64,000 bases of DNA from Natrinema mahii (GCA_000690595.2 JHUT02000004.1:1-64000), one strand, 5' to 3'; counted from the first letter of the stretch, positions 49,057 to 61,369 are shown. Numbers and translations: made by a program. Notes: a model not told the origin generated them from the letters alone.

Positions 49057-50457
49057 ATGAGTGATACTAGCACTCCGGGCGACGTCGAACCCGGTCACGA
49101 CCACGAACACCACCACGAGGGGCCCGGCTACGCGACGCCCCAGGCCGCGATCGAGGAGAGCGAACGGGAACAGCTGGCGTACGTGATGAGTCTCTACGTC
49201 GGCACGGACGTCGACGCACCGGACTTCGTGGCGGTCGTCGACCTCGATCCCGACTCCGAGACCTACTGCGAGATCGTCGACCGAGTGGAGATGCCCGAAC
49301 GCGGGGACGAACTCCACCACTTCGGGTGGAACGCCTGCTCGTCCTCGTGCCACATGGACGGCCTCGAGCGGCGACACCTGATCGTCCCCGGCCAGCGCTC
49401 CTCGCGAATCCACGTGATCGACGCGAAGGACCGTCGGAACCCCGAACTCGAGACGGTGATCGAACCCGAGGACGTTTTCGAGTACGACCTCTCGGCACCC
49501 CATACCGTCCACTGCATCCCGGACGGACAGATCCTGATCAGCATGCTCGGCGACGCCGACGGCGAGTTGCCGGGCGGGTTCCTCGAGTTGAACGAGGACT
49601 TCGAGATCGAGGGGCGCTGGGAGCCGCCGGGCGAGATCGAGATGAACTACGACTACTGGTACCAGCCCCGCCAGAACGTGATGGTCTCGACCGAGTGGGC
49701 CGCCCCGAAGACCTACTACCCGGGCTTCGACCTCGAGGACGTCGAGGCGGGTAACTACGGCCGGAAGCTCCACGTCTGGGACTGGGAGGCCGGCACCGTC
49801 GAGCAGACGATCGACCTCGGTGAGGAGGGGCAGATTCCACTCGAGGTGCGGTTTCTCCACACGCCCGAATCGACCCACGGGTTCGTCGGGACGGCGCTCT
49901 CGTCGAACATGTTCCACTTCTGGCGTGACGAGAGCGCGGACGAGTACCGCGCCGAGAAGGTGATCGACTTCGAGAGCCGGGAACACGAGGACTGGGACAT
50001 GCCCGTCCCGGGGCTGACGACCGACATCCTGATCTCGATGGACGATCGGTACCTGTTCGGCTCGAACTGGCTCCACGGCGAGGTCTGGATGTACGACATC
50101 TCGGACCCGTCGAACCCGCGACGCGCCGACTCGCTGTCGGTCGGGGGTACCTTCGGCGAGATCCAGGAGGTTCAGGGCCGGGAACTCGCCGGCGGCCCGC
50201 AGATGCTCCAGCTCTCGCTGGACGGCGAACGGCTCTACTGGACCACCTCGCTGTTTTCCTCGTGGGACGACCAGTTCTATCCCGAGGAGGCCGAGCGCGG
50301 TTCGGTGATGCTGAAAGCCGACGTCGATCCCCGAAGGGGCACCCTCGAACTCGACGAGGACTTCCTCGTCGACTGGGGCGACTGTCCGGCGGGACCGGCC
50401 CGCGCCCACGAGATCCGGTGGCCCGACGGCGACTGCACGAGCGACGTCTGGCAGTGA
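49057..50457 (+). CDS. Selenium-binding protein / methanethiol oxidase-like (SELENBP1 family)
   Basis: A 466-residue beta-propeller protein of the SELENBP1 family. The conserved Cys motif is 'FGWNACSSSCHMDGLERRHL' followed by 'IVPGQRSSRIHVIDAKD'. Candidate copper-site His residues are in 'SAPHTVHCIPDGQI', 'VRFLHTPESTHGFVG' and 'ILISMDDRYLFGSNWLHGEV'. Family members studied oxidise methanethiol to formaldehyde, H2S and H2O2. The His/Gly-rich N-terminus (EPGHDHEHHHEGPG) is unusual and could bind metal. GATTTATC 27 nt upstream supports ATG 49057. It is flanked on both sides by ferredoxin genes. Confidence 0.9.
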   Translation: MSDTSTPGDVEPGHDHEHHHEGPGYATPQAAIEESEREQLAYVMSLYVGTDVDAPDFVAVVDLDPDSETYCEIVDRVEMPERGDELHHFGWNACSSSCHMDGLERRHLIVPGQRSSRIHVIDAKDRRNPELETVIEPEDVFEYDLSAPHTVHCIPDGQILISMLGDADGELPGGFLELNEDFEIEGRWEPPGEIEMNYDYWYQPRQNVMVSTEWAAPKTYYPGFDLEDVEAGNYGRKLHVWDWEAGTVEQTIDLGEEGQIPLEVRFLHTPESTHGFVGTALSSNMFHFWRDESADEYRAEKVIDFESREHEDWDMPVPGLTTDILISMDDRYLFGSNWLHGEVWMYDISDPSNPRRADSLSVGGTFGEIQEVQGRELAGGPQMLQLSLDGERLYWTTSLFSSWDDQFYPEEAERGSVMLKADVDPRRGTLELDEDFLVDWGDCPAGPARAHEIRWPDGDCTSDVWQ

Positions 50458-50482
50458 CCCGCCGCGCTCCCGGGCCGAACGC

Positions 50483-52946
<2,464 letters not shown>

Positions 52947-53024
52947 GCGCCGCCGGTTCGATGGGCGCTGAACTCGGTGCTGACGGAACCGAGCAAGCGG
53001 TCCCTCGAGGCGACGACAGCCGTC

Positions 53025-53213
53025 TCACTCGCGACGAGCGAGGACCGCGACGACCGCGATTGCGACGGCGACGACGCCGATGACCGTCGGCACGAGTCGA
53101 CCGTCTCCCCACTCCCAGCCGAGGAACTGTGTGCCGACGATCGCAATGAGCGCGACGGCAACGCCGATCGCCGTGAGCAGCGGGGACGAGTTCCGTCCGA
53201 GCGAGCGTGCCAT
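53025..53213 (-). CDS. Small two-helix membrane protein
   Basis: A 62-residue protein with a basic N-terminus (MARSLGRNSSP) and two predicted helices ('LLTAIGVAVALIAIVGTQFL' and 'VPTVIGVVAVAIAVVAVLA'). ATG 53213 is chosen because CTTATGAT is centred 27 nt upstream on the coding strand. It is convergent with ligA. Function unknown; conserved-looking membrane microprotein. Confidence 0.65.
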   Translation of the reverse strand: MARSLGRNSSPLLTAIGVAVALIAIVGTQFLGWEWGDGRLVPTVIGVVAVAIAVVAVLARRE

Positions 53214-53439
53214 GGTCGAATGAAGAACGGTTGACATCATAAGCCTGTTGGGAAAGCCGACACCGCATTGAACGCGCTCGTAGGCGGACTGGATCCGAGT
53301 ATATCTCTCTTGATAGTTGATGCGACCCGTCGATGTCCTGCGGAACGAGGCAGTACTACAGTTCGTCCCGTCAGATTACGTTCATATGTCCACTTTTAGA
53401 ATGGTATTTAACCTAGTGTGATTTTCATTTAGTTATGGT

Positions 53440-54177
53440 ATGAAATATAAAGCATCCAATTACAATCGTAGAAGAATTCTACAAACAACAGCAGCAACAA
53501 CTGCAAGCATCGGTGCCGTCGGTGTTGCTGCAGGATCCGAACACGGTCGAAGGGATACTACGCCTGAAGACTACGATGTGGTAGGCAAAAGCGAGAGGGA
53601 AAATCACCGGATCGTCGTCGTAGAATCGGCTGATCGAGTAGCAGGAGTCAAAATTTTCACCGAGGGAGAAAAGGAAGGGGTCGTTGAACATACGGTAATC
53701 AGTGACAGGATTACAGCCTCTACCGAACGGGATGGTTTGACCGAAATAGCTGCGAATGTGGACGGGTATTCAGCAGTCATCGAGAAGAGGAAATCCATTT
53801 CGAGGAAAATCGGATCATGTGGCCTCAATTATTGTAAGACGGATAACTGGCCACACTACCAGGAGGGGACAGCGATTAAATTAAGCAAACCTGCTGATGT
53901 GATAGGCAAAGCGACGCTAACCGAAGTCATCGGTGGACTCGTCGCCGTTACGAAAAGTGCGATCTTGGGCGGGGTCGTTGGCGTCATTGTAGCGACAATG
54001 CTTACCCTTGGAACCGGACGGAACTATACAATAACCGAGTATGACCGTGATGGATGGGTATTTCCGAGGGTGAGTGCTGGCGTAGCGAACAGTTGGGACG
54101 CGAATCCAGGCCAACACCAAACTGTGATCCAAAGTCGAGCCCGGCACGTCTACGAGTGTCACGAAGACCTCCCGTAA
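53440..54177 (+). CDS. Tat-exported protein of unknown function in the second AT-rich island
   Basis: A 245-residue protein with a Tat signal 'YNRRRILQTTAATTASIGAV', cleavage near 'VAAGSEHG'. The mature part has a beta-like region ('NHRIVVVESADRVAGVKIFT', 'VVEHTVISDRITASTERDGL'), two nearby Cys ('IGSCGLNYCKTDNW'), and an apparent membrane helix at about 167-190 ('SAILGGVVGVIVATMLTLGT'). No family recognised. The base composition is plainly AT-richer than its neighbours. The TATA-like TATTTAACC near 53406 precedes it. Confidence 0.65.
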   Translation: MKYKASNYNRRRILQTTAATTASIGAVGVAAGSEHGRRDTTPEDYDVVGKSERENHRIVVVESADRVAGVKIFTEGEKEGVVEHTVISDRITASTERDGLTEIAANVDGYSAVIEKRKSISRKIGSCGLNYCKTDNWPHYQEGTAIKLSKPADVIGKATLTEVIGGLVAVTKSAILGGVVGVIVATMLTLGTGRNYTITEYDRDGWVFPRVSAGVANSWDANPGQHQTVIQSRARHVYECHEDLP

Positions 54178-54208
54178 TAGACTTTACCAACCGCGGACAT
54201 GGAGTAAT

Positions 54209-54430
54209 ATGAAGAAAATAGAGATCGTAAAACGCCTCCTTCTGTTTGCAGCTGTTCCCGGCATACTTGCACTCCTGCTTGTTCCGTTGGTTACCGGGGT
54301 TATCGAAGGCTGGGTCGATCTCCGGTTTACGATTTACATCGCTGTGGGGTCCGCATTGGGTATGGGCCTCTTCATGCTTGGAGTTGCGATACTAGCCCCG
54401 GAAACGTTCGAGAATATCTCACTGGTGTGA
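54209..54430 (+). CDS. Small two-helix membrane protein in the second AT-rich island
   Basis: A 73-residue hydrophobic protein: 'VKRLLLFAAVPGILALLLVP' and 'IYIAVGSALGMGLFMLGVAI' are predicted helices. The basic N-terminus MKKIEIVKR points inside. It lies 31 nt after the Tat-exported protein in the same orientation and probably in one transcript. Its AT-rich codons match that gene. No function can be given. Confidence 0.6.
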   Translation: MKKIEIVKRLLLFAAVPGILALLLVPLVTGVIEGWVDLRFTIYIAVGSALGMGLFMLGVAILAPETFENISLV

Positions 54431-54523
54431 CCCGCGGACACCGGTTTGGTTCAGTCCCTCCAGCGATCGAGATCACTCGAACGACGAGCCCACCAGTGAG
54501 TGAGTCCGCGACTGGTGTGCCGG

Positions 54524-55495
54524 TCACCGTTCGCTTCGAAGTCGGTCTCCGACCGAAAGCAGCGTCTCGAGGCCCTGCACTTCGCCCTCGCGCTCCGGCA
54601 GCGTCACGACCTCGAGATCGGGGAAGGTCTCTCGAATCTCCGCGACCCGCTCGAGATGTCGTTCGTGTCGCGACTGACACCGCGAACAATCGTCCTCGGG
54701 GTCCTCGAACACCCGGTTCACGACGAGCCGGTCGACCCGCACGTCGGCCTCCCGTAGCGTCGCCACCAGCCGCTCGGACTCGGCGATCGCCATGCGCTCC
54801 GGGAGTAAGACGACGCGAAACTCGGTGCGCTCGGGATCTGTCAGTAGTTGGCGTGCGCGCTCGAGGCGGGCCCGGAACGACTCGAGGCTCTCCTCGTCGT
54901 CGCGGCCGCTCCCGAACATCGACATCGGGCCCAGCACCGCCGTCCGGGCGGCGTCGCCGATCCGCTTTGCCTGCCCGCGTAGCGACTCGGCCGTCTCGAG
55001 GGCCAGCCCCATCACCTCGGGGGTGTCGAACAGCCGGAGGGTGTGGCCGGTGGGCGCGGTGTCGAAGACGACGACGTCCCAGTCGCCCTCGTCGACGTAC
55101 TCCACGAGCAGGTCCAGCGCCGCGATCTCGTCGCTGCCCGCGGGCGCGCCGCCGGCGAACAGCCGACGGACCTGCTCGTCGTCCAGTCGGATCCCGGCGC
55201 TTCGCAAGTCGGCGGCGAGCGCCCGCGCCAGCCGTTCGTAGCGCTCCGTTCGCGCGTCGGGGTCGATCTCGACAGCCCACAGGCTCCCGCTCGCCGCGTC
55301 GATCCCCGCCGCGTCGGCCTCGAGTTCGCGGGGCTCGGGACCGAGATCGGTCTCGAGCGAGTCCGACAGCGAGTGAGCGGGGTCGGTCGAGACGACGAGC
55401 GTGTCTCGGCCCGCGTCGGCGAGCCGAAGGGCCGTCGCGGCCGCACAGGTCGTCTTCCCGACGCCGCCCTTGCCACCGTAGAAGATGCAGTCGGT
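54524..55495 (-). CDS. ArsA/Get3-type ATPase
   Basis: A 323-residue P-loop ATPase of the ArsA/Get3 class. The deviant Walker A is GGKGGVGKTTCAAA with the intradimer Lys, switch I 'VVSTDPAHSLSDSLE', switch II 'VVVFDTAPTGHTLRL', and a CxxC in 'DDCSRCQSRHERH', which binds zinc in Get3. No arsenical efflux gene is adjacent, so a tail-anchored protein-targeting or general role is more likely. GTG 55495 gives VTDCIFYGGKGG. GTG 55513 would add six residues; neither has a clear Shine-Dalgarno. Confidence 0.9.
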   Translation of the reverse strand, partial: TDCIFYGGKGGVGKTTCAAATALRLADAGRDTLVVSTDPAHSLSDSLETDLGPEPRELEADAAGIDAASGSLWAVEIDPDARTERYERLARALAADLRSAGIRLDDEQVRRLFAGGAPAGSDEIAALDLLVEYVDEGDWDVVVFDTAPTGHTLRLFDTPEVMGLALETAESLRGQAKRIGDAARTAVLGPMSMFGSGRDDEESLESFRARLERARQLLTDPERTEFRVVLLPERMAIAESERLVATLREADVRVDRLVVNRVFEDPEDDCSRCQSRHERHLERVAEIRETFPDLEVVTLPEREGEVQGLETLLSVGDRLRSER

Positions 55496-55581
55496 CACGA
55501 CCGGAGGTATCACGGCGGGTGCCGTAAATCGCCCTGCCGAACGGGAGCCGACCGAGAGAATGGGGCCGTGCCGTCCGCCGA

Positions 55582-56556
55582 TCAGATGTCGACGCGGTCG
55601 AACCGGTAGAGCGCGATCGCGAGCGGGACGACGACCCAGAACAGCAGGATCAGGAACGAGAACCAGTCCTGCAGGAAGATCGGTAACTCGCCGCCGAACA
55701 TCTCGGCGCTGACCGCGGACTGTTGCTCGAGCGCCTCGACGTCCGTCAGCAGCGTCAGCCCGTTACTGTACGCCTGTCCGGGGTCGAGATTCAGGACGAA
55801 GTACGCCCAATCTTCGGGCCGGGTGAGTTCGAAGGTCCGTCCCCCCGACTCAACCGTGTACGTGACGGTATCGAAAAAGAGGATGTCGCGCTCGCCGAGC
55901 AGTCTGAAGACACCCTCCAGACCGTTCCAGACGCCGTAGAACATGAGGAAGACGCCGCCCATCGCGGCTCCGGCGATGGTCGTCGAGCGCGTCAGCGACG
56001 AGAGCGCGACGGCGATACTCATGTAAGCGACGCCGTAGATGATCGACATCACGAGCAGTCCGGCGTAGTCGACGATATCGAAGGCGCCGAGCAACGCGGC
56101 GACGACGACGGCGGCGAGGACGAAGCCGACCGTCAGCGACAGCGAGAGGACGGCCGACCGTCCGAGCAGCTTCCCGAGCAGTACGTCCTTTCGGGAGTGG
56201 GGCAGCGAGAGGAGGACCTTGATGCTCCCGGACTCGCGCTCGCCCGCGATCGACTTCCAGCCCAGTACCAGCGCGATCAGGGGGACGATGACTTTCGTGA
56301 TCTGGCTGACGAAGACAACCAGCATGTCGGTCGTCGCTCCCTGCGCTGCGATGTCCTCGCCGAAGTACGAGAGCGCCCCAGTCACGACGACGAGGATCGT
56401 GAAGAAGAACACGGACAGCCCCCAGAACAGCCACGAGCGGACGGCGTCCTGGAAGTCCTTCTTCGCGACCGCGCGAACGCTCTCTGGGTTGATGGAACTC
56501 GAGGCCGACCCGCTCGCACCCGTCGAACCGGTCGCGGTACTCGTATCGGTACTCAT
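55582..56556 (-). CDS. ABC-2-type transporter permease
   Basis: A 324-residue membrane subunit with about six predicted helices, including 'LFWGLSVFFFTILVVVTGAL', 'ITKVIVPLIALVLGW', 'LSLTVGFVLAAVVVAALLGA', 'YGVAYMSIAVALSSL' and a C-terminal 'LILLFWVVVPLAIALY'. 'AGERESGSIKVLLSLPHSRK' is the coupling segment typical of Nos/NatB-type ABC-2 permeases. Start overlaps the ATPase stop (ATGA), so the two are translationally coupled. Substrate unknown; export of ions, copper-centre partners or drugs is possible for this class. Confidence 0.9.
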   Translation of the reverse strand: MSTDTSTATGSTGASGSASSSINPESVRAVAKKDFQDAVRSWLFWGLSVFFFTILVVVTGALSYFGEDIAAQGATTDMLVVFVSQITKVIVPLIALVLGWKSIAGERESGSIKVLLSLPHSRKDVLLGKLLGRSAVLSLSLTVGFVLAAVVVAALLGAFDIVDYAGLLVMSIIYGVAYMSIAVALSSLTRSTTIAGAAMGGVFLMFYGVWNGLEGVFRLLGERDILFFDTVTYTVESGGRTFELTRPEDWAYFVLNLDPGQAYSNGLTLLTDVEALEQQSAVSAEMFGGELPIFLQDWFSFLILLFWVVVPLAIALYRFDRVDI

Positions 56557-57485
56557 CGGGCACGCACCCCCGTTTCGGCGTCGGTCGTGTACGACTGGAA
56601 GACGTCCTCGAGCGAGGCCTCGGTCGTCTCGAAGTCCGTGATCTCGATGCCGCGGTCCTCGAGCGCCGAGAGGACGGCCGTCTTCGAGCCGTCGACGGTG
56701 ACGACGACCGTCGGCGGCTCGTGTCCGTCGACGGCGGCGTCGCTTACGTCGGGTAGCGAGCGGACCGCCTGCAGGGCGTCGTCGTCGATCCGGTCGACGG
56801 AGACCCGAAGGGTCGTGCCGCCCTCGACGGAGTCGCGCAGTCCCTCGACGGAGTCTTCGGCGACCATCCGGCCGTCGCGCAGGATGCCGACGCGGTCACA
56901 GACCGCCTCGACCTGCTCCATGATGTGGCTCGAGAAGAAGACGGTCGCGCCACGGTCGCGTTCCTCGCGGACGATCTCGCGCATCTCGCGGGCGCCGTTG
57001 GGGTCGAGGCCGGTGGAGGGCTCGTCCAGAATGAGGAGATCGGGCTCGCCGACAAGGGCCATCGCGAGCATGAGCCGCTGGGCCATCCCCTTCGAGTAGC
57101 CGCCGGCCTTCCGGTCGATCGCGTCGACGAGGCCGACGCGTTCGAGCAGCGCTTCGGGATCGTCGGCGGCGTTTTTCGACTCGATCGCGAACTCGAGGTG
57201 TTGGCGGGCGGTCAGCCGGTCGTAGAGTTCGACGCCTTCGGGGAGGACACCGGTTCGACGCCGGATCTCGCGGCTATTGTGCTGGGCGTCCATACCGAGG
57301 ACGCTGACCTCGCCCGCGGTCGGCCGGGCGAAGTCCAAGATGACGTTGATCGTCGTCGACTTGCCAGCACCGTTGGGACCGAGGAAGCCGAACACCTCGC
57401 CCTCTTCGACCTCGAATGAGAGGTCCTCGAGCGCGAGGGTCTGACCGTATCGTTTGGTCAGCTCGTCGACTGTGATAGCGGGCAT
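56553..57485 (-). CDS. ABC transporter ATP-binding protein
   Basis: A 310-residue ATPase. Walker A is 'FLGPNGAGKSTTIN', the Q-loop is 'TGVLPEGVELYDRL', the ABC signature 'YSKGMAQRLMLAMAL', Walker B 'LLILDEPSTGLDPNG' and the switch His lies in 'VFFSSHIMEQVEAV'. A C-terminal domain of about 80 residues ('VDGHEPPTVVVTVDGSKTAV') is of the kind found in CcmA/NatA-type exporters. ATG 57485 gives MPAITVDELTKRYGQ; a longer frame would add 22 residues. It is the first gene of the pair with the permease at 55582. Confidence 0.93.
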   Translation of the reverse strand: MPAITVDELTKRYGQTLALEDLSFEVEEGEVFGFLGPNGAGKSTTINVILDFARPTAGEVSVLGMDAQHNSREIRRRTGVLPEGVELYDRLTARQHLEFAIESKNAADDPEALLERVGLVDAIDRKAGGYSKGMAQRLMLAMALVGEPDLLILDEPSTGLDPNGAREMREIVREERDRGATVFFSSHIMEQVEAVCDRVGILRDGRMVAEDSVEGLRDSVEGGTTLRVSVDRIDDDALQAVRSLPDVSDAAVDGHEPPTVVVTVDGSKTAVLSALEDRGIEITDFETTEASLEDVFQSYTTDAETGVRAR

Positions 57486-57610
57486 GGCCGTGTGGTCGCA
57501 GCGTTTCCCGATAAGGTTTGTGACATCAGGAGTCTGCCCACGAAGGACCATATCGGCCGCGACAGCCGTACTGTGTCCTTATTTCTCACGTTTCGAGGTC
57601 GGAGAGAGGG

Positions 57611-57880
57611 TCAGATCGGGTCGTCGGGGTCGTATTTGTCCGCGGTCCGCTCGACCTCCGTCGCGTAGCGCTCGCGGGTCTCCGCGTCGGGCACCGGCTC
57701 GAGTTCGTCCTCGGGGACCTCGGTGGCCGCGGTGACCGTCGCGCCGGTCCGCAGCGCCGTCGAGGAACGCTGTCGTTGCTGGTAGCGCGAGCCGTCCGGC
57801 GTCGCGTAGACGAGCGTGACGAAGTCCCGATCGCCCAGTTCCCGTTCGACGAGCCAGCACTGTACCGTCGAGTCACTCAT
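57611..57880 (-). CDS. Small conserved hypothetical protein
   Basis: An 89-residue acidic protein ('MSDSTVQCWLVERELGDRDF', 'VTLVYATPDGSRYQQRQRSS', then a Glu/Asp/Thr-rich tail). It looks like a small beta-sheet followed by a helix. The ATG is the only one close to the folded part. I do not recognise a domain. It is divergent from the 58001 gene, sharing a short intergenic region. Confidence 0.6.
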   Translation of the reverse strand: MSDSTVQCWLVERELGDRDFVTLVYATPDGSRYQQRQRSSTALRTGATVTAATEVPEDELEPVPDAETRERYATEVERTADKYDPDDPI

Positions 57881-58000
57881 ACGCGCCGGGTTGGCCCCCG
57901 ACGACCGAGAATGTACCGTGTTCGAGCGGGCCCGAAAGCACGTCCTACTCGCGTGAACGGAGCCCGACGTACTTGGACCGCGGGCTGGGAGCGTCGACCG

Positions 58001-58663
58001 ATGGCCAACGCGCAGGGCGACCGGGCCGCCGCGTGGACCGATCGCGTCGAGCAGTTGTGTGACGAGGGCGAGCGGATCGACCACCGCGCCGACCTCGAGG
58101 CAGCGACGCTCGTCGTCACGAACCGTCGGCTGCTGGCGTTTACCCCCGATCGGAGCGGCCGAAACTTCCGCGCCGTCGAGCGGCCGAACGTCGGCACGGT
58201 GACTGTCGAGTCGACCGACCGACTCGCGTGGCTCGTCCTGTCGCTTGCCGCGGCGGTCGTCGGCGTTGGCCTGCTGGAGGCGTCGCGGGCGACTCTTGGC
58301 GATCTCGTGCCGGTCGGGCTCCCGTCCGCACCGGCCCTCCCGCCGGTGTCCGACCTCGCTGGAGCCGTCCGCGAGGGCGTCGGGACGGCGCTGCTCGTCC
58401 TCGAGTGGGGCGCGGTCGCGCTCGCCCTCACCGCGCTGCTCTTTGCGGTCGTTTTCGCTGTGGGCTACGTCCGCTCGCGGTCGCGACGACTGGTGATCCG
58501 GGTTAGCGGCGGGGCCGATCTCGCGGTTCCCATCACCGACACGGCGGTCGAGGACGGCGTCGTCGCCGACCTCGAGGCCGCGATCCGACCGACGCCGATC
58601 GGCGGGCACGACGAGGGTCGGCGCGGCGAGGGACACAAAACGGGTCCCGAGGAGTCAGGCTGA
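58001..58663 (+). CDS. Membrane protein with N-terminal PH-like region
   Basis: A 220-residue protein. Residues 1-60 ('[20 protein letters not shown]') look like the VxTNRR strand of a bacterial PH/GRAM-like domain. Two hydrophobic spans follow ('[18 protein letters not shown]' and '[17 protein letters not shown]'), then '[20 protein letters not shown]' continues the domain. GTACTTGG centred about 27 nt upstream supports ATG 58001. Similar domain logic to the bPH2 protein at 8483. It precedes uvrC by 26 nt; co-transcription is possible. Confidence 0.7.
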   Translation: MANAQGDRAAAWTDRVEQLCDEGERIDHRADLEAATLVVTNRRLLAFTPDRSGRNFRAVERPNVGTVTVESTDRLAWLVLSLAAAVVGVGLLEASRATLGDLVPVGLPSAPALPPVSDLAGAVREGVGTALLVLEWGAVALALTALLFAVVFAVGYVRSRSRRLVIRVSGGADLAVPITDTAVEDGVVADLEAAIRPTPIGGHDEGRRGEGHKTGPEESG

Positions 58664-58689
58664 AATTCCCCCACGCCGTAGGGCCGCCG

Positions 58690-60444
58690 ATGGAAGCCGA
58701 CGGGGTTCGCGAACGCGCCGGATCGTTGCCCCGCGAGCCCGGCGTCTACCAGTTCCGGGACGGGGAGACCACCCTCTACGTCGGGAAAGCCGTCGATCTG
58801 CGCGATCGGGTGCGGTCCTACGCCGACCCCCGCAGCGCGCGGATCCGGCGGATGGTCGACCGCGCCGACGGCGTCGAGATTGCGGTCACCGACACCGAGA
58901 CCCAGGCCCTGCTGCTCGAGGCGAACCTGATCAAGCGCCACCAGCCCCGCTACAACGTCCGGCTCAAGGACGACAAGTCCTACCCGATGGTGCAGCTGAC
59001 CGACCACGAGGCGCCGCGGATCGAGATCACCCGCGATCCCGCCGAGTCGGCGACGGTATTCGGCCCCTACACCAGCAAGACGCAGGTCGAGACGGTCGTG
59101 AAGGCCCTGCGGGAGACCTACGGCGTTCGGGGCTGCTCGGATCACAAGTATTCGGGTCGTGACCGCCCGTGTCTCGACTACGAGATGGGGCTGTGTACCG
59201 CCCCCTGTACCCGCGAGATCGACCTCGCCGGCTACCGCGAGGACGTGACAGCGGTCGAGCGCTTCCTCGAGGGCGAGACGGGAATCCTCGCGGACCCGCT
59301 GCGCCGCGAGATGGAAGCCGCGGCCGAGGACCGAAACTTCGAGCGCGCGGCGAACCTCCGGGACCGGCTCGAGACCGTCGCGGCGTTCCACGGCGAGGGC
59401 GGCGAGGCCGTCCAGTCGGTCGGCGACGAGCGCGCCGTCGACGTGCTGGGCGTCGCCATCGAGGGCGCAGACGCCACCGTCGCCCGCCTGCGCGCCGAGG
59501 ACGGCAAGCTGGTCGATCGGGATCGGCACACGCTCGAGGCCCCCGGCTCCGCGGGAAGCGACAGCGAGGCCGGCGGGGGCGTTCCCGCGGTGCTGTCGGC
59601 GTTTCTCGTCCAGTACTACGCCGAGCGCGAACTGCCAGACGCGCTCCTGCTGCCCGAGCGCCACGGCGACGAGGAGGTCGCCGACTGGCTCGCGGCCGCG
59701 GGCGTCTCGGTCCGCGTGCCGGGCGCGGGCCGGGAGGCCAAGCTGGTCGAACTCGCCCTGAAGAACGCCCGGCGCAACGTGGGCCGGCGCGACGAGTGTG
59801 GGATGCTCGCGGACGCCCTCGAGATCGGGTCGGCGAGCCGGATCGAGGGGTTCGACGTGAGCCACGCACAGGGGACGGCGGCGGTCGGCAGTAACGTCGC
59901 TTTCGTCGACGGCAGCGCCGAGAAGGCGGATTACCGGCGGAAGAAGTTGACCGACCAGAACGACGACTACGACAACATGCGGGCCCTGCTCGAGTGGCGC
60001 GCGACCCGCGCCGTCGAGGGGCGAGACGACCGACCCGATCCAGATCTCCTCCTGATCGACGGCGGCGAAGGCCAGCTCGAGGCGGCCCGCGACGCGCTCG
60101 CCGAGGCGGGCTGGGACGTGCCGGCAGTCGCGCTGGCGAAGGCCGAGGAGCGAGTGGTCACGCCCGACCGGACGTTCTCGTGGCCCAGCGACGCGCCGCA
60201 CCTGCATCTGCTCCAGCGGGTCCGCGACGAGGCCCACCGCTTCGCGGTGCAGTACCACCAGACCGTCCGCGACGAGGTCGCGACCGTGTTAGACGACGTG
60301 CAAGGAGTCGGCCCGGAGACGCGAAAGCGGCTCCTCGGACGGTTCGGCAGCGTCGAGAACGTCCGCGAGGCGAGCCTCGAGGATCTCCGGAGCGTCGAGG
60401 GAGTCGGGGAGAAGACGGCCGAGACGATCAAATCGCGGCTGTAG
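58690..60444 (+). CDS. uvrC: Excinuclease ABC subunit C
   Basis: A 584-residue nuclease making both incisions in nucleotide excision repair. The GIY-YIG domain is '[20 protein letters not shown]' plus '[20 protein letters not shown]', a UvrB-binding UVR segment lies near 205-225 ('[20 protein letters not shown]'), the RNase H-like domain has '[18 protein letters not shown]' and '[17 protein letters not shown]', and two C-terminal helix-hairpin-helix motifs end '[18 protein letters not shown]' and '[18 protein letters not shown]'. UvrABC is bacterial in origin but standard in haloarchaea. uvrA and uvrB are not in this window. Confidence 0.96.
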   Translation: MEADGVRERAGSLPREPGVYQFRDGETTLYVGKAVDLRDRVRSYADPRSARIRRMVDRADGVEIAVTDTETQALLLEANLIKRHQPRYNVRLKDDKSYPMVQLTDHEAPRIEITRDPAESATVFGPYTSKTQVETVVKALRETYGVRGCSDHKYSGRDRPCLDYEMGLCTAPCTREIDLAGYREDVTAVERFLEGETGILADPLRREMEAAAEDRNFERAANLRDRLETVAAFHGEGGEAVQSVGDERAVDVLGVAIEGADATVARLRAEDGKLVDRDRHTLEAPGSAGSDSEAGGGVPAVLSAFLVQYYAERELPDALLLPERHGDEEVADWLAAAGVSVRVPGAGREAKLVELALKNARRNVGRRDECGMLADALEIGSASRIEGFDVSHAQGTAAVGSNVAFVDGSAEKADYRRKKLTDQNDDYDNMRALLEWRATRAVEGRDDRPDPDLLLIDGGEGQLEAARDALAEAGWDVPAVALAKAEERVVTPDRTFSWPSDAPHLHLLQRVRDEAHRFAVQYHQTVRDEVATVLDDVQGVGPETRKRLLGRFGSVENVREASLEDLRSVEGVGEKTAETIKSRL

Positions 60445-60511
60445 GTGTCGCCCCGACCCCGTTGCGAGAGCAAGGACAGGGCTATCCCCCGACCGGGACT
60501 CATGTCACCGT

Positions 60512-60817
60512 ATGGCAGGCAACGACGACGACCTCGACGACCTGCTCGACGAACTCGACAGTCAGGGCGACCTCGAGACGTCCCAGCAGGTGCTGTCGAT
60601 CCGGACCGAAAGCCGCCGGTACGACAAGCCGGTGACGATCGTCGAGGGGTTCGACCTCTCGAAGTCCGAGATCGAATCGACCGCCTCGGACCTGAAGAGC
60701 GCGCTGGGAACCGGCGGGACGGTCGACGACGGCGAGGGTCGCATCGAACTCCAGGGCGACCACCGCGACCGGGTGCCGGAACTGCTTCGTGATCGAGGGT
60801 TCGACGTGCGGGAGTGA
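60512..60817 (+). CDS. SUI1/eIF1-family translation factor
   Basis: A 101-residue protein. The acidic N-terminus (AGNDDDLDDLLDELDSQGD) is followed by the SUI1 fold: 'LSIRTESRRYDKPVTIVEGF', 'ESTASDLKSALGTGGTVDDG' and 'RIELQGDHRDRVPELLRDRG'. The family acts in start-codon selection by the small ribosomal subunit (aIF1). Two haloarchaeal paralogues exist in many genomes as far as I know, so it may not be the principal aIF1. It is 67 nt after uvrC. Confidence 0.88.
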   Translation: MAGNDDDLDDLLDELDSQGDLETSQQVLSIRTESRRYDKPVTIVEGFDLSKSEIESTASDLKSALGTGGTVDDGEGRIELQGDHRDRVPELLRDRGFDVRE

Positions 60818-60892
60818 GAAACCCGTTTTGGCAATATTCGCCGGCCCGGCCATGTCAGCGAGTTATTTATGTCTCACGTTCGATGATCGAGT

Positions 60893-61369
60893 ATGAACGT
60901 TCGATCCGCGACGGAAGACGATTTCGACGCGATCACGGCCGTCGCTCGCGCGACCTGGCACGACACCTACGACGAACTCGACGCCGACACCATCGACGAC
61001 ACCGTCGACGCGTGGTACACCGACGACTCGATGCCGCTCGAGGCCCCCGGAACGGTTGTTCTCGTCGGCGAGCGCGACGACGAACTCGTCGGCTTCACAC
61101 ACGCGGTCGCACAGGGCGAGACCGCCGACATCCTCCGGATGTACGTCCACCCGGACCACCAGGGCGAGGGAGTCGGCTCGGCGCTCCACGAGCGGCTGAT
61201 GGAGACTCTCGAGGAGACCGAGGCCGAGGAGGTCCGCTCGTTCGACTTCGCCTTCAACGACGCCAGCCGCCGGTTCTACGAGGGACTTGGCTTCGAGCAG
61301 ACCGACGAAGGGGAGGTCGAGATCGACGGCGAGAACTACCCCGAAGCGGTCTACACGCTCGAACTATAG
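60893..61369 (+). CDS. GNAT acetyltransferase, first of a tandem pair
   Basis: A 158-residue acyl-CoA N-acyltransferase. The motif A region is 'ILRMYVHPDHQGEGVGSALH' (Q/RxxGxG/A acetyl-CoA loop as QGEGVG). 'RRFYEGLGFEQTDEGEVEID' is the C-terminal strand-helix. Substrate unknown. TATTTATG about 27 nt upstream supports the ATG. The segment at 60947-61010 is almost identical in DNA to the same place in the next gene, though the flanks have diverged. Confidence 0.9.
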   Translation: MNVRSATEDDFDAITAVARATWHDTYDELDADTIDDTVDAWYTDDSMPLEAPGTVVLVGERDDELVGFTHAVAQGETADILRMYVHPDHQGEGVGSALHERLMETLEETEAEEVRSFDFAFNDASRRFYEGLGFEQTDEGEVEIDGENYPEAVYTLEL

